Source of the DNA: JBHHUI01 sp965248775 | GTDB lineage: Bacteria; Chloroflexota; Anaerolineae; Anaerolineales; JBHHUI01 | Length of the DNA stretch: 64,000 bases | Direction: 5' to 3' | NCBI GenBank assembly: GCA_965248775.1 | Contig: OZ252150.1 | Location: 248,001-312,000, forward strand | In this document: positions 43,107 to 52,139 of the stretch, piece after piece | How the letters are laid out: every line of letters starts with the position of its first letter | How positions within the stretch are numbered: position 1 is the first letter of the stretch | Made by a program: the position numbers and the translations under genes | The notes under the pieces: generated by a model | Seen by the model: only the letters and a program-made list of their open reading frames with translations | Database searches by the model: none | Told to the model about the DNA's origin: nothing

Positions 43107-43130
43107 TGGCCAATGTGATGGAGGTTCAAT

Positions 43131-43730
43131 ATGGAAATTAGTGATACGCGACGTGGAAGTCCTGTTCGGCTCGTGGGCGTGATCATCATTGTAGGATTGC
43201 TGGTCGGCGCAGGAATTGGATTGGTGTTTTTCCGTGGCGATCCAACATCGCAGACGGACGCAACAACAACCACGAATGTTGAAACTGGCAGCGTAGCCGA
43301 GGTGGGTCTGGCTGTTGGAAATAAGCCACCGGATTTCACCTTGACGAATGCTGCAAGTGGTACGCAAGTCTCACTGAGTGATTTCCAGGGGCAGCCGGTA
43401 CTAATAAATTTTTGGGCGACCTGGTGCGGGCCGTGCCGGGTTGAGATGCCATTCCTCGAGGCCGCTTATCAAGAGCATCAGGATCAAGGCTTTACAGTGT
43501 TGGCGGTCGATTTCGATGAGCCGCTCGCAGCTGTAGCCGCATTTGGAGAAGAGTTGGGATTGAGTTTCAACCTGCTTCTTGACCCTAATGGAGATGTACA
43601 AAACTTGTACCGTATTCGTGCCTATCCATCCTCCTATTTTATCGGGACCGATGGAACTATCGCGAGTGTGCATTTGGGCGTGATGACTGGAGGACAAGTG
43701 GCGGAAAATCTGGAACTCATATTGCAATAA
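43131..43730 (+). CDS. TlpA/ResA-like thioredoxin, membrane-anchored
   Basis: A 199-residue protein with one N-terminal membrane segment (about 12-35, LVGVIIIVGLLVGAGIGLVF), a flexible linker and a thioredoxin domain. The redox motif is WCGPC in NFWATWCGPCRVEMPFLE, with cis-proline in AYPSSYFIGTDG. Such proteins reduce the cysteines of apocytochrome c or other exported thiols, and receive electrons from CcdA, its immediate upstream neighbour. A terminator follows at 43782-43814. Confidence 0.9.
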   Translation: MEISDTRRGSPVRLVGVIIIVGLLVGAGIGLVFFRGDPTSQTDATTTTNVETGSVAEVGLAVGNKPPDFTLTNAASGTQVSLSDFQGQPVLINFWATWCGPCRVEMPFLEAAYQEHQDQGFTVLAVDFDEPLAAVAAFGEELGLSFNLLLDPNGDVQNLYRIRAYPSSYFIGTDGTIASVHLGVMTGGQVAENLELILQ

Positions 43731-43781
43731 TGCACAGGTTCGTCTACGTGCCAAATATGCACTGATCGAGTAAGATCACAA

Positions 43782-43814
43782 CCGGAAGTCCTAGCAGGCT
43801 TCCGGAGTGTTTTT
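43782..43814 (+). terminator. Terminator after the CcdA-TlpA pair
   Basis: CCGGAAG (43782-43788) pairs with CTTCCGG (43799-43805) around TCCTAGCAGG, with extra pairs inside, followed by AGTGTTTTT (to 43814). A good stem and T-tract on the plus strand. Confidence 0.75.
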
Positions 43815-43832
43815 AATGAAAGAGGTCATCTG

Positions 43833-44552
43833 ATGGCGAAACGAAAGAAACCAGTCAGCGGTCCGTTACGCACCGTTGTGATTGCTGTTGATCGCGGCAT
43901 TCTATGGATGAGCCGCCTCTGGTTGTTGGCTTTTTCGCTCCTGGTTGGAACATATGTGTCCGTCCCGTTTCTGGCTCCGATTCTTATGAACGCTGGACTT
44001 ACTGGCCCGGCGACAGTGATATACAAAGTATATTCGCCGTTCTGTCATCAGTTTGCATATCGTTCTTGGTTCCTGTTTGGCGAAGAGCCCTTTTATATGG
44101 CGCCTGAGTTTGAGGAACGCACCGGCATCGACCCTTATACGAACAATGGTCGATTTGCGGCTCGAAACTTCTATGGCACGCCCGAGATGGGCTATAAGGT
44201 CGCCTATTGTGAGCGCGATGTCGCGATTTACGCCGGCATTCTATTGGCTGGAATGGTCTATGGCGTTCTGCGCTCACGTGGCGTGCGCGTACGTCCGCTA
44301 CACTGGTTGCTCTACGGACTCATTGGGATTGGGCCGATCGCCTTGGATGGTTTCAGCCAGTTGCTGGCCCAACCGCCATTCTCTTTGCCTTTCCTGCCAT
44401 TCCGGGAGAGCACACCCTTCCTGCGCACCCTCACCGGCTTCCTATTTGGCACGATGAATGTCTGGTTGGCCTACCCTTATGTTGAAGAATCAATGGTGGA
44501 AATCAAGGCAGAACTCACGGCGAAATTCAAGCGGGCGGGCCTGGCAACCTAG
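43833..44552 (+). CDS. DUF2085 membrane protein
   Basis: A 239-residue membrane protein of the DUF2085 family. The hallmark VYSPFCHQFAYRSWFLFG (Cys-His-Gln and Arg-Ser) occurs about residues 68-85, followed by YCERDVAIYAGILLAGMVYG. Four to five hydrophobic helices are predicted, with a basic N-terminus. Function unknown; relatives often sit beside metal or oxygen-handling genes, as here next to CcdA/TlpA. It has no clear partner. Confidence 0.8.
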   Translation: MAKRKKPVSGPLRTVVIAVDRGILWMSRLWLLAFSLLVGTYVSVPFLAPILMNAGLTGPATVIYKVYSPFCHQFAYRSWFLFGEEPFYMAPEFEERTGIDPYTNNGRFAARNFYGTPEMGYKVAYCERDVAIYAGILLAGMVYGVLRSRGVRVRPLHWLLYGLIGIGPIALDGFSQLLAQPPFSLPFLPFRESTPFLRTLTGFLFGTMNVWLAYPYVEESMVEIKAELTAKFKRAGLAT

Positions 44553-44612
44553 GACAAAACCGCGGCCCGACTCTCAATTGACTCGCCTCTGCGACGTGGT
44601 ACACTGCTCCCG

Positions 44613-45389
44613 ATGATCGTCCACGAGCACGAAGAAATCAAGTTTTTTACATTTGAAAGTTTCCCGAACAGCCGTTTGAAACATGCGGTATTTGGTCGAT
44701 CCGGGGGAGTCAGTCCGGCGCCCTATAACTCTCTCAACATGAGCACTAGCACCGGTGATTCGCTTGAGAATGTGCGTGAGAATCGCCGCCGTGCATATGC
44801 GGCTGTTGAAGTTCCCTTCGACTCGATGGCAACGCTCTGGCAAGTGCACGGAACCGAGACGATCAACATCAATTCCACACCATGTGATCCACTTACCAAA
44901 GCAGATGCGCTGATCACAAATCGAACCGACGTTTCAATCTTTTTGCGATTTGCTGACTGCGTACCGATCCTTCTTTATGACCCAATTCACGCGGCCATCG
45001 GCATGGCGCACGCCGGTTGGCGTGGGACTGTTGCGGGGATGGCCCGCTCTGTTGTAAATGCCATGCAGCAGGCATACGACAGCGATCCGGCCGATCTATT
45101 GGCGGGTATTGGCCCCTCCATTAGCGTGGGGCACTATGATGTTGGAGAGGAGGTGGTCGCTGCGGTAAAACAAGCATTCCCCGAGCCGGGGGACATTCTG
45201 CAAAGGCAGGGTGAAAAAAGCCGGTTGGACTTGTGGAAGGCCAATGCACGCATGCTGGAAGAATGCGGTCTGCGTGAAATTGAAGTCGCGGCTATTTGCA
45301 CCGCTACAAATCGCGAAACATTCTTTTCCCATCGCGGCGATGCAGGTCAGTCTGGCCGCTTTGGTGCTGTGATAGCCCTGACTGATTGA
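44613..45389 (+). CDS. pgeF: Peptidoglycan editing factor / multicopper-like YfiH family
   Basis: A 258-residue YfiH/YlmD-type protein (also described as purine nucleoside phosphorylase / polyphenol oxidase). Zinc-binding signature residues occur in FADCVPILLYDP, GMAHAGWRGTVAGMARSVV and GPSISVGHYDVGEEV. PgeF in E. coli removes misincorporated L-Ser from cell-wall precursors. It begins the set pgeF, yggS, yggT, yggU, equivalent to ylmD-ylmE-ylmG, and starts 60 bp after the DUF2085 gene. Confidence 0.88.
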   Translation: MIVHEHEEIKFFTFESFPNSRLKHAVFGRSGGVSPAPYNSLNMSTSTGDSLENVRENRRRAYAAVEVPFDSMATLWQVHGTETININSTPCDPLTKADALITNRTDVSIFLRFADCVPILLYDPIHAAIGMAHAGWRGTVAGMARSVVNAMQQAYDSDPADLLAGIGPSISVGHYDVGEEVVAAVKQAFPEPGDILQRQGEKSRLDLWKANARMLEECGLREIEVAAICTATNRETFFSHRGDAGQSGRFGAVIALTD

Positions 45390-45417
45390 GAATTATCTCA
45401 ACCTCCAAACCAGATTT

Positions 45418-46218
45418 ATGCTACCCGCACAAGATTCAGAATCGGCGAACGTCGTCGAAGTTGGTGAGCAAGCTAGGCTTGCCGAACAGATTCGTTCCAA
45501 TTACACGCGTGTTGTCGAGAGAATCGCGGCGGCGGCAGAACGCTCGGGTCGCAATGCGAATGAGATCACTCTGGTGGCTGTTTCCAAAGGACACGATGTG
45601 TCGTTCGTGGAGGCTGTCTACCGGGCCGGACACCGTGACTTCGGCGAAAACCGACCGGAAGAAGGCAGCGAAAAAACGCATGCCGCACGCAAAAAATTCG
45701 CACCTGAGATCGATCCCATCCAATGGCATATGATCGGGCATGTCCAGAGTCGCAAAGCGCGACTGGTGGCCGCCGATTTTGATTATGTGCATTCAATTGA
45801 TAGTGTAAAACTTAGCCGCAAGTTGGCGCATGCTGCAGAAGAACTCGGGCGAACACGGCCGGTGCTCTTGGAGTGCAATGTGTCCGGGGAAGAGAGCAAG
45901 TATGGATTCCCTGTGGATCGCTTTGCCACAGAACCCGAACAGTGGACTGCTCTTTCAAACGCGATTGACGAGATTATTGCACTTCCGAATCTCTCGATTA
46001 ACGGATTAATGACAATGGCACCCATCGTGGCCGATCTGAATGAGGTGCGACTTTATTTCCGCCGTCTGGTGGAGTTGCAAGCTCGGCTTGTGGAGGCCTT
46101 TCCTGCCGGGGATTGGCAGGCTCTCTCCATGGGGATGACCGATGACTTTGAGGTTGCAATAGAAGAAGGCGCGACAATTGTGCGCGTGGGCCGCGCTATC
46201 TTTGGTGAGCGGCTGTAA
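45418..46218 (+). CDS. yggS: YggS/PLPBP-family PLP homeostasis protein
   Basis: A 266-residue alanine-racemase-fold protein. The Schiff-base lysine lies in LVAVSKGHDVSFVEAVYRAG, and HRDFGENRPEEG, WHMIGHVQSRKA and LLECNVSGEESKYGF match the family. It has no known catalytic reaction and is thought to buffer pyridoxal phosphate. The N-terminus carries about 20 extra residues before the fold, so an alternative start inside is possible. It follows pgeF by 28 bp. Confidence 0.9.
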   Translation: MLPAQDSESANVVEVGEQARLAEQIRSNYTRVVERIAAAAERSGRNANEITLVAVSKGHDVSFVEAVYRAGHRDFGENRPEEGSEKTHAARKKFAPEIDPIQWHMIGHVQSRKARLVAADFDYVHSIDSVKLSRKLAHAAEELGRTRPVLLECNVSGEESKYGFPVDRFATEPEQWTALSNAIDEIIALPNLSINGLMTMAPIVADLNEVRLYFRRLVELQARLVEAFPAGDWQALSMGMTDDFEVAIEEGATIVRVGRAIFGERL

Positions 46219-46244
46219 TGCTCGCCTAAAGAAGGAGATTTACA

Positions 46245-46511
46245 TTGTTAGTTGCACTTATTGGCCTTATTAGTGTTCTCCAGCAGGTTGTTTTCTGGCT
46301 CATACTTGCACGGATAATCGTGTCTTGGATGCGGGTCGATCCATATCACCCAGCTGTTCGGGTTCTGCATGACATCACAGAGCCGCTGCTTTCGCCCATC
46401 CGACGGCTCATGCCTTCGAGCGGGATGTTCGATCTGAGTCCTCTGGTGTTATTGTTCGCCGTTCAGATCATCGGAGAAATCCTGAAGACTATTCTTATCA
46501 GCATATTCTGA
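46245..46511 (+). CDS. YggT-family membrane protein
   Basis: An 88-residue protein with two hydrophobic segments (about 1-27 and 60-87) around the conserved DITEPLLSPIRRLMPSSGMFDLSPLV loop of the YggT/YlmG family. Start is TTG 46245 with AAGGAG 8-9 nt upstream; no ATG is near. In Gram-positive bacteria the homologue is encoded in the ylm cell-division region, and here its neighbours yggS and yggU match that context; sepF is absent. Confidence 0.85.
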   Translation: MLVALIGLISVLQQVVFWLILARIIVSWMRVDPYHPAVRVLHDITEPLLSPIRRLMPSSGMFDLSPLVLLFAVQIIGEILKTILISIF

Positions 46512-46548
46512 AGAGCACGCAAGTGCGTTGCAGCGGTAGGTAATTCTG

Positions 46549-46866
46549 ATGCAAAAGCGCGAATTTAATTTTCAGGCGAAAGAAGCAGGGGCGGCGATCA
46601 ATGTGAAGATCGTGCCGCGTGCCTCGCGCAATGAGATTGTGGGGCTGCACTCGGATGGTGTCATAAAGGTGCGTGTGCAGGCGCCACCGGTTGATGGGGC
46701 CGCCAACGATGCTCTTGTAGATTTATTGGCCGACAAGCTCAAAATCAAACCGCGTGATATTGAAATCGTAGTAGGCTTTACTTCGACAAGAAAATTACTT
46801 ACCATTTCCGGCTTGACTGCAGACCAGGTCGACCAACGGTTAGGCTTCGACACCGGCGCCCGCTAG
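46549..46866 (+). CDS. DUF167 (YggU-family) protein
   Basis: A 105-residue small cytoplasmic protein of the DUF167 family: VNVKIVPRASRNEIVGLH, VRVQAPPVDGAANDALVDLLAD and IVVGFTSTRKLLTISG are characteristic. Function unknown. It is the fourth gene of the pgeF-yggS-yggT unit, followed almost directly (4 bp) by a lipoprotein gene, so the whole may be one operon. Confidence 0.87.
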   Translation: MQKREFNFQAKEAGAAINVKIVPRASRNEIVGLHSDGVIKVRVQAPPVDGAANDALVDLLADKLKIKPRDIEIVVGFTSTRKLLTISGLTADQVDQRLGFDTGAR

Positions 46867-46870
46867 TGGA

Positions 46871-47416
46871 ATGATGACCGTGCCCTCAAGATGGAAATTT
46901 GTACTTATCGGGTTCAGTACTCTTTTGGTTACAGGTTGTTTTCTACTGCCACAACCAATGCCGACACCTACTCCGACCCATACGTCTATACCGCCGACCG
47001 AAACGGCCGAACCAACAGCCACAGAAACAGCGACTCCTGAACCGACTGCCACACCTACTCCTATGCCTTCGGATACACCAACACCTGAGCCCGAATCAGC
47101 AGACACAAGTAGCGATGAGGGGACTGGAGGCGGTGAAGGTCTGTCGACATCTGTGGAATTACCGGCCGCAGCGCTGCCCGGTGCATTGGCAGCCGCTTCA
47201 GATTTGGCGGCGCGACTCGGTGCCGATATAAGTTCGGTGAATGTGCTGGAAATCGCGCAGATGGAATGGAGTGATTCCAGCTTAGGGTGCCCGCAGCCGG
47301 AAACTCTCTACGCTCAGGTCATAACACCCGGTTATTTGATTGTGATGGAATCAGGTGGGCAACTATTCAACTATCATACAGACTTGCTTGGAACTGTGAT
47401 TCTCTGTGAAAAGTAG
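46871..47416 (+). CDS. Exported lipoprotein with Pro/Thr linker
   Basis: A 181-residue lipoprotein. The signal ends in STLLVTGC with Cys about residue 23 as lipid attachment site. A linker of TPTPT/PTE repeats (about 29-80) is followed by a compact domain (about 95-181) with MEWSDSSLGCPQPETLYAQV, TPGYLIVMESGG and ending in TVILCEK; the two cysteines may pair. No named family is recognised. The linker resembles that in the PpiC-type protein at 4113-5486. Confidence 0.72.
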   Translation: MMTVPSRWKFVLIGFSTLLVTGCFLLPQPMPTPTPTHTSIPPTETAEPTATETATPEPTATPTPMPSDTPTPEPESADTSSDEGTGGGEGLSTSVELPAAALPGALAAASDLAARLGADISSVNVLEIAQMEWSDSSLGCPQPETLYAQVITPGYLIVMESGGQLFNYHTDLLGTVILCEK

Positions 47417-47433
47417 AGTGATCAGATAAAAAA

Positions 47434-49866
47434 TTACTCTGCCTTCGCCCAGGCGAGACCTGAAAGTGCTTTTTTCGCGGCTTCGCGCACTTGCGGTGAT
47501 GAACTGCTCACAGCCTTTTCTAAGTCTTCCCTGACCGTAACATTCCCCAGCAAACCAAGGTAAGCTGCCGCGGCGGCTTGGACAAGTTCCTCTCCTTCGG
47601 ACAATGCTCTGAGCAATATCTGCAGGCCGCCCTGCTGATCGGGTGGCACACTGCTGCCCTGCTTTGCTGCCCAAGAAACAAGCCAGTTTAATTCTGCCGG
47701 TGCAGAGGGAGCCGTCACTTCGCGTGGCGCGTTCGTTTTCAGATATTGACTGGCATCTTCTGCGGCATTTTTAACGATCCATTCTGGATCATTGAGGAAG
47801 GAATCTTCAAGGAGGTCGAGTATCCACTTTTCCGAACCAATCCGCCGCAATCCGAGCACTGCTGCTCGTCGTACGATGGTGTCCTGATCATCGATGGCAT
47901 CCCGTAACATTGGATGGCCCTCCGAAGGATGCATAGCGAGTACCTTTCCCACCGCAATGCGCTGATGTTCGTCTCCCTCCAAAAGTTTTGTGCCGAGTGA
48001 TTCCAGCGCGGGCAGATTTCCGATGACAACGAGCGCCAATGCAGCTGCCCAACGGACATATAGATCGTTGTCGTCCATGAGAATGGAAAGCTCCGACACT
48101 GCTGAAGCGTCACGGCTCGCACCCAGGCCGATAGCAGCATATTGCCGTGCGAGCGGGTCGTCGGCAGTTAGGCCTTGCCGCAGGAACTGGTTGATGTGAT
48201 CGTCGTGCGCGCCAATCATGGCCGAGAGTGCCCGACCACGAAGCACTGGTGAAGCCTCCACGGACATCACCAATTGCGCGAGACGGCGCAGGGCTTCATT
48301 GCGCCAATTTGCATTGGAGGGGGCATCCGCCAGCCAACCTGCACAGGTCATTAACCCCATCTGCAGCACGTCTTCGGAACCGTTCAACAATTTCGAAACA
48401 ATCGGGGCTGCATCGGCTAGCGCTGCAAAAGGTTGCAAAGCTACACGCCAATATGGGTCGGCGTGATTCTGAACAAGTACATCCGGTGCGGTGTGGCCGG
48501 TAATTGCACGAGCCGCTAAATAACCAAGTGTTTGCGGTTGAGATGGTGCAAAGATATTCCCTGCCCGGCGAGCCAGAAGACCACCAGGGCGGGCGAGCTG
48601 TTCAACAGCATTGGTTGGGTCTTGCCGGGAAACATTCAGAGCATAAGGCACAGCAGCATTGATATGCTTCACATATGCTGGGCGTCCTAACCCGGCACTC
48701 CCTGACTGGAGCAATTCTACCGCCGCAGCTTCCAGGCCGAGGGTGACTTCGCCGCCAATCCCCATGCGATTTAAGTATGACGCGAACCAGTCCACAGGCC
48801 GCGGACCCTCGACATCTCCAGCCAGCCCGCCCCATATTTTCAGCGTGATGTCATAAGGCAGGCGCCCAGCAGTCCCACCTGAGATCCAACCTGCGACCAT
48901 GGCAGGATCAATTTCGTCTTTGGGCAGCTTGCGGGCTGCAAGCAAAGTCTCCCAGACAGCCACCCAACGGCGTACCATCTGATGATAATCATCGTCCGTC
49001 CATCCGCCTTGGATAACAGGTGTCAGGCCGAGCTCCTGGAATGGGCCATAGCCCCGCAACGGCCCGGCGGCAATCACGCGCACACCGGGATAATCTTCCC
49101 GAAAAGAACGCAACCAGCCGACGACCTCAGCGCCCGCGCTGACAGGCAAATCATCCCAGCCGTCCAGGAGCACAAGTGCTGTCTTGTCTTTGAGTGCGCG
49201 TGCCAGATTGCGCGTTGGCATTCCGATCGAAAAGTTCGTCAGCGTTTCAGCAGCTGCCTCGAATAACACGTCGGCTGCAGCGCGGTTTTTGTTGCCGGTG
49301 AGATTCAGCTCTCCAGCATGAAGAAAAATAGGCGTGATGGCCCTGGAAAAGTATTCTGGCTCAAGGCGGGCGGCGTAAATTGCCAGCATTGCCAGCGCTG
49401 TTGTACGGCCGCTCCCTTGGCGACCAATGATGACCAGACTCCCTGCACTGCGGGCCAGATCGAGCAGCGAACGACTCGGGGCCTGAAAAAGAGCGGCCAG
49501 ATCGGGGAAGTCTGGCGATACTGGAACCACATATGTAATATCCGGCTCGAAACCTTCTTCGTCGTCCGGGTTTGAGGGTGGCTCTTCGAGGACGAAGCGC
49601 GGTGGTATAAGAATGTCTTCCAGCGAAATGAGCGATCCTGCGAGATGATGTTTCTGTAGCGCTGCGATCAGACCTTCGCGATAACGGGCCTCGCTCCCCA
49701 TGGTGAGGCGTTCGCGCGTCTGGCCAAGTCGATTCGCGATGCCGGCGCGCAGCGCCGCTGCCGGGCCGCGCAATAAATAAATTGCCAAGAAAATGATCGT
49801 CGTGACAAAAACGCCGACGATAAATGAAGTTGTGTCGAATCCCCAGTTGGGGTCTAAGAATGGCAT
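47434..49866 (-). CDS. Membrane-anchored NACHT-like ATPase with HEAT repeats
   Basis: An 810-residue protein. One N-terminal membrane helix (about 13-33, FIVGVFVTTIIFLAIYLL) anchors it. The nucleotide region has GRQGSGRTT at 148-156, a Walker A variant in which Arg replaces the invariant Lys, and ALVLLDGWDDLP as Walker B. The C-terminal half (about 480-805) is alpha-helical HEAT-like repeats, e.g. PLARQYAAIGLGASRDASAV and YVRWAAALALVVIGNLPALE. It resembles STAND/NACHT proteins that couple ligand sensing to assembly, but no effector domain is evident. The Lys-to-Arg change may reduce ATP hydrolysis. Sensing or scaffolding is inferred. Confidence 0.7.
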   Translation of the reverse strand: MPFLDPNWGFDTTSFIVGVFVTTIIFLAIYLLRGPAAALRAGIANRLGQTRERLTMGSEARYREGLIAALQKHHLAGSLISLEDILIPPRFVLEEPPSNPDDEEGFEPDITYVVPVSPDFPDLAALFQAPSRSLLDLARSAGSLVIIGRQGSGRTTALAMLAIYAARLEPEYFSRAITPIFLHAGELNLTGNKNRAAADVLFEAAAETLTNFSIGMPTRNLARALKDKTALVLLDGWDDLPVSAGAEVVGWLRSFREDYPGVRVIAAGPLRGYGPFQELGLTPVIQGGWTDDDYHQMVRRWVAVWETLLAARKLPKDEIDPAMVAGWISGGTAGRLPYDITLKIWGGLAGDVEGPRPVDWFASYLNRMGIGGEVTLGLEAAAVELLQSGSAGLGRPAYVKHINAAVPYALNVSRQDPTNAVEQLARPGGLLARRAGNIFAPSQPQTLGYLAARAITGHTAPDVLVQNHADPYWRVALQPFAALADAAPIVSKLLNGSEDVLQMGLMTCAGWLADAPSNANWRNEALRRLAQLVMSVEASPVLRGRALSAMIGAHDDHINQFLRQGLTADDPLARQYAAIGLGASRDASAVSELSILMDDNDLYVRWAAALALVVIGNLPALESLGTKLLEGDEHQRIAVGKVLAMHPSEGHPMLRDAIDDQDTIVRRAAVLGLRRIGSEKWILDLLEDSFLNDPEWIVKNAAEDASQYLKTNAPREVTAPSAPAELNWLVSWAAKQGSSVPPDQQGGLQILLRALSEGEELVQAAAAAYLGLLGNVTVREDLEKAVSSSSPQVREAAKKALSGLAWAKAE

Positions 49867-49896
49867 TGTAGAAAGTCGTTCAGATGCAGCCGCAAT

Positions 49897-50598
49897 TTAA
49901 TCCGCATAAAGGATGCGCCCACAATTCCCGCAGAATACGATTTCCGTGGAGTTGCGTGCTTGCTGCAAACGGGAGGACGAAGGGGCCATACCGCAGGCCG
50001 TGCAAGTCGAATCTTCGATCAACGCAACCGCCACGCCTCCTTTGGCTGCCCGCAATCTCTCATAAACCTCCTTGGAGGCCGCATTTACGGGGATAACAGC
50101 CGCTTCGCGCTCAACTTCAACACGGGCAGCCTCCCGCTCGCGATCCCCCTTTTCCTGGATGAGTTCAGCTTGGGTGCTATTCCAGTTCGCAGTTGCTTTT
50201 TCGAATGCTGTTGTTGCCTCAGCCTCGCCAACTTCGGTTTCTTCCAAAAAAATGAGCGCATCGAATTCGTCCTCTTCCAGTGTCTCGATGCGTCGACCCA
50301 GCGCCTCGACTTCGTTTTGCAAGTCTTGCAGCTCTTTGGGATTCTTTACATTACCACTATAGAGGCGTTGTTCACTGCCCTGGCGCTTGGCAGTGACTAA
50401 GTCGATTTCACCTCGAACGATTCCCTGCGCGCGCCGAGCCTCGGCTGTGGATGCCTGTGCGCTTTCCTGTTGTTTTTTCGTACGTCGGACTTCTTCATCG
50501 GATTCGAGCAGCATTACAATTTCTGCCAACCGATTGTGGTGAGTATCCAGTTCTAAATCGATGCGTTGCAGTTTAAAAAGATTGGCGGAAGTGCTCAT
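49897..50598 (-). CDS. Coiled-coil zinc-ribbon protein (CT398/zf-RING_7-like)
   Basis: A 233-residue protein. The first 170 residues form a long charged coiled-coil hairpin (LFKLQRIDLELDTHHNRLAE, then KNPKELQDLQNEVEALGRRI). The C-terminus is a zinc ribbon with CTACGMAPSS and FCGNCGRILY. Such proteins are widespread and of uncertain function, with proposed roles in RNA or secretion biology. It is encoded on the same strand and upstream of the HEAT-repeat protein, 30 bp apart. Confidence 0.85.
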   Translation of the reverse strand: MSTSANLFKLQRIDLELDTHHNRLAEIVMLLESDEEVRRTKKQQESAQASTAEARRAQGIVRGEIDLVTAKRQGSEQRLYSGNVKNPKELQDLQNEVEALGRRIETLEEDEFDALIFLEETEVGEAEATTAFEKATANWNSTQAELIQEKGDREREAARVEVEREAAVIPVNAASKEVYERLRAAKGGVAVALIEDSTCTACGMAPSSSRLQQARNSTEIVFCGNCGRILYAD

Positions 50599-50721
50599 AA
50601 TCGGGATTATAGCATCGGGTATTTGGATGCAACACTACGGCAGAAACGCCATGATGCGATATATATTCATACCTTGACCAAAATATCCCCATACTTTAGA
50701 GTCCTTTCGGAAGAGTGAACT

Positions 50722-51600
50722 ATGACAAATAAAAGCATCCTATTTTTGTTGTGTTTGTCCTTCGTAATTGCTGCCTGCTCGAGCGTTCCTGCGCAGGAAA
50801 ATTTGCAAGAGGCGGAGCCAAGCCCGATAGTTGCCGGACCCTCGCCGTTGCAGATCGCGATTGCCAGTGCTGATTTTGAAGTCGGGACGCCGCGCCTGCC
50901 ATTTATCCTTTTTGATGGCCCAGAGCGTGTTGCCGATGCACAAAGGGTGCGGTTAGCAACCTTCGACCTCGCCAGTGGAACGCCAACAGCGACTGGCTGG
51001 AATGGGGAGGCCGTGAATTATAGCGATTATGAGGTTCCCTATTGGGTTGCGTATCCCGAGATTCCAACTGCAGGATTCTGGGGTATCGTTGCGGATGTGA
51101 TACTGGCAGATGGGTCGCAGGTACAGTCGCAATTTGTCATTGAAACCGTCGTAGAAACAAGCGGGCTTTCGATTGGTGCTGAAGCACCGGCAAGCCAAAA
51201 CCGTACTCTGGAAACCGAACCTGACATCGCCAATCTAACTTCGGACATTGAGCCGGTGCTCGATTTTTATCAGTTAACTGTGGCCGCTGCGCTTGAGACT
51301 GAAAAGCCGACCGTTGTCGCATTCACAACACCTGCGTTTTGCCAGAGCCAACTCTGCGCTCCGGTGCTGGACAGTGTCGAAGATGTGCATGCAGAACTCG
51401 GTGCGCAGGTCAATTTTATCCATATCGAAGTGTATAAAGATTTTCAAACTTTTGAGTTCGCCGATGAAATGGCCGAGTGGGGATTGAATACCGAGCCTTG
51501 GGTTTACGTAGTTGGAACAGATGGACTCATTGCAACCCGCTTCGGCGGACCAGTCTCACCCCGGGAACTGAGCGAGACTCTCGAATTTATATTGCAGTGA
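50722..51600 (+). CDS. Thioredoxin-fold lipoprotein beside CopC
   Basis: A 292-residue lipoprotein: MTNKSILFLLCLSFVIAACS gives Cys19 as the lipid site. The middle (about 40-150) looks like a beta-sandwich, and the C-terminal third (about 170-292) a thioredoxin-like fold, with the cysteine pair FCQSQLC (spacing C-x4-C, wider than CxxC), PWVYVVGTDGLI and GPVSPREL. Its stop overlaps the copC start, so it may help deliver or redox-control copper in the envelope. Function is inferred from context. Confidence 0.72.
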   Translation: MTNKSILFLLCLSFVIAACSSVPAQENLQEAEPSPIVAGPSPLQIAIASADFEVGTPRLPFILFDGPERVADAQRVRLATFDLASGTPTATGWNGEAVNYSDYEVPYWVAYPEIPTAGFWGIVADVILADGSQVQSQFVIETVVETSGLSIGAEAPASQNRTLETEPDIANLTSDIEPVLDFYQLTVAAALETEKPTVVAFTTPAFCQSQLCAPVLDSVEDVHAELGAQVNFIHIEVYKDFQTFEFADEMAEWGLNTEPWVYVVGTDGLIATRFGGPVSPRELSETLEFILQ

Positions 51601-52067
51601 AAAATTGGCTACCCAAGTGTATTCCTGCGCTTGGGGGAGCACTCGCAGTGCTACTCCTGCTTGCCGAGCATGCCTCTGCACATACAATACTGCTGGAATC
51701 CCGGCCGCCCGCCGGCGCTAGCCTGACAAAATCCCCGCAAGAATTCCGCCTTACATTCGATGAGCATATCGCCATTGGGAGCAAGATCGATCTTATGGTC
51801 GGGATGTTCGAGCCGGTGGCAGGCGTCGTCTCATTTGTTGATCCGAATACACCCATGGATTTGATAGCCGAAGTCCCACCTCTGGGTCCCGGAGAATACA
51901 GCGTGCAATGGAGCGTGCTTTCACTGGACGGTCACGCACATCAGGGTAGTTATTCGATCCAAATCCGGGAAAGCACGGATGAATGGCGAATTGGATGGTG
52001 GCTAAGCATTGCAGTCGTACTCTTGTTGTTCACGGGAATTCGCCGTTGGCGACATGAAAAAACGTGA
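51597..52067 (+). CDS. copC: CopC-domain copper-binding protein
   Basis: A 156-residue exported protein. A signal/hydrophobic segment (about 8-25) is followed by a CopC beta-barrel whose mature start HTILLESRPPAGASLTKSP has the first copper-ligand His, and DGHAHQGSYSIQI supplies the later His residues. A C-terminal helix (about 133-150) anchors it. GTG 51597 overlaps the upstream stop by 4 bp (GTGA) and gives the usual length. CopC proteins bind or carry copper outside the cytoplasmic membrane. Confidence 0.87.
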   Translation: MKNWLPKCIPALGGALAVLLLLAEHASAHTILLESRPPAGASLTKSPQEFRLTFDEHIAIGSKIDLMVGMFEPVAGVVSFVDPNTPMDLIAEVPPLGPGEYSVQWSVLSLDGHAHQGSYSIQIRESTDEWRIGWWLSIAVVLLLFTGIRRWRHEKT

Positions 52068-52139
52068 TGAACATCATTCTGATTAATGAGCGTGCTTACA
52101 GTAGAATTGAACTGAAAAATTCTTGTTGGAAAGGAATGT

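Noticed and set aside
47415..47440. Short inverted repeat AGAGTGAT/ATTACTCT between convergent genes as terminator
   Set aside because: Only an 8 bp A/T-rich stem with a wobble pair and no T-tract; too weak to call.
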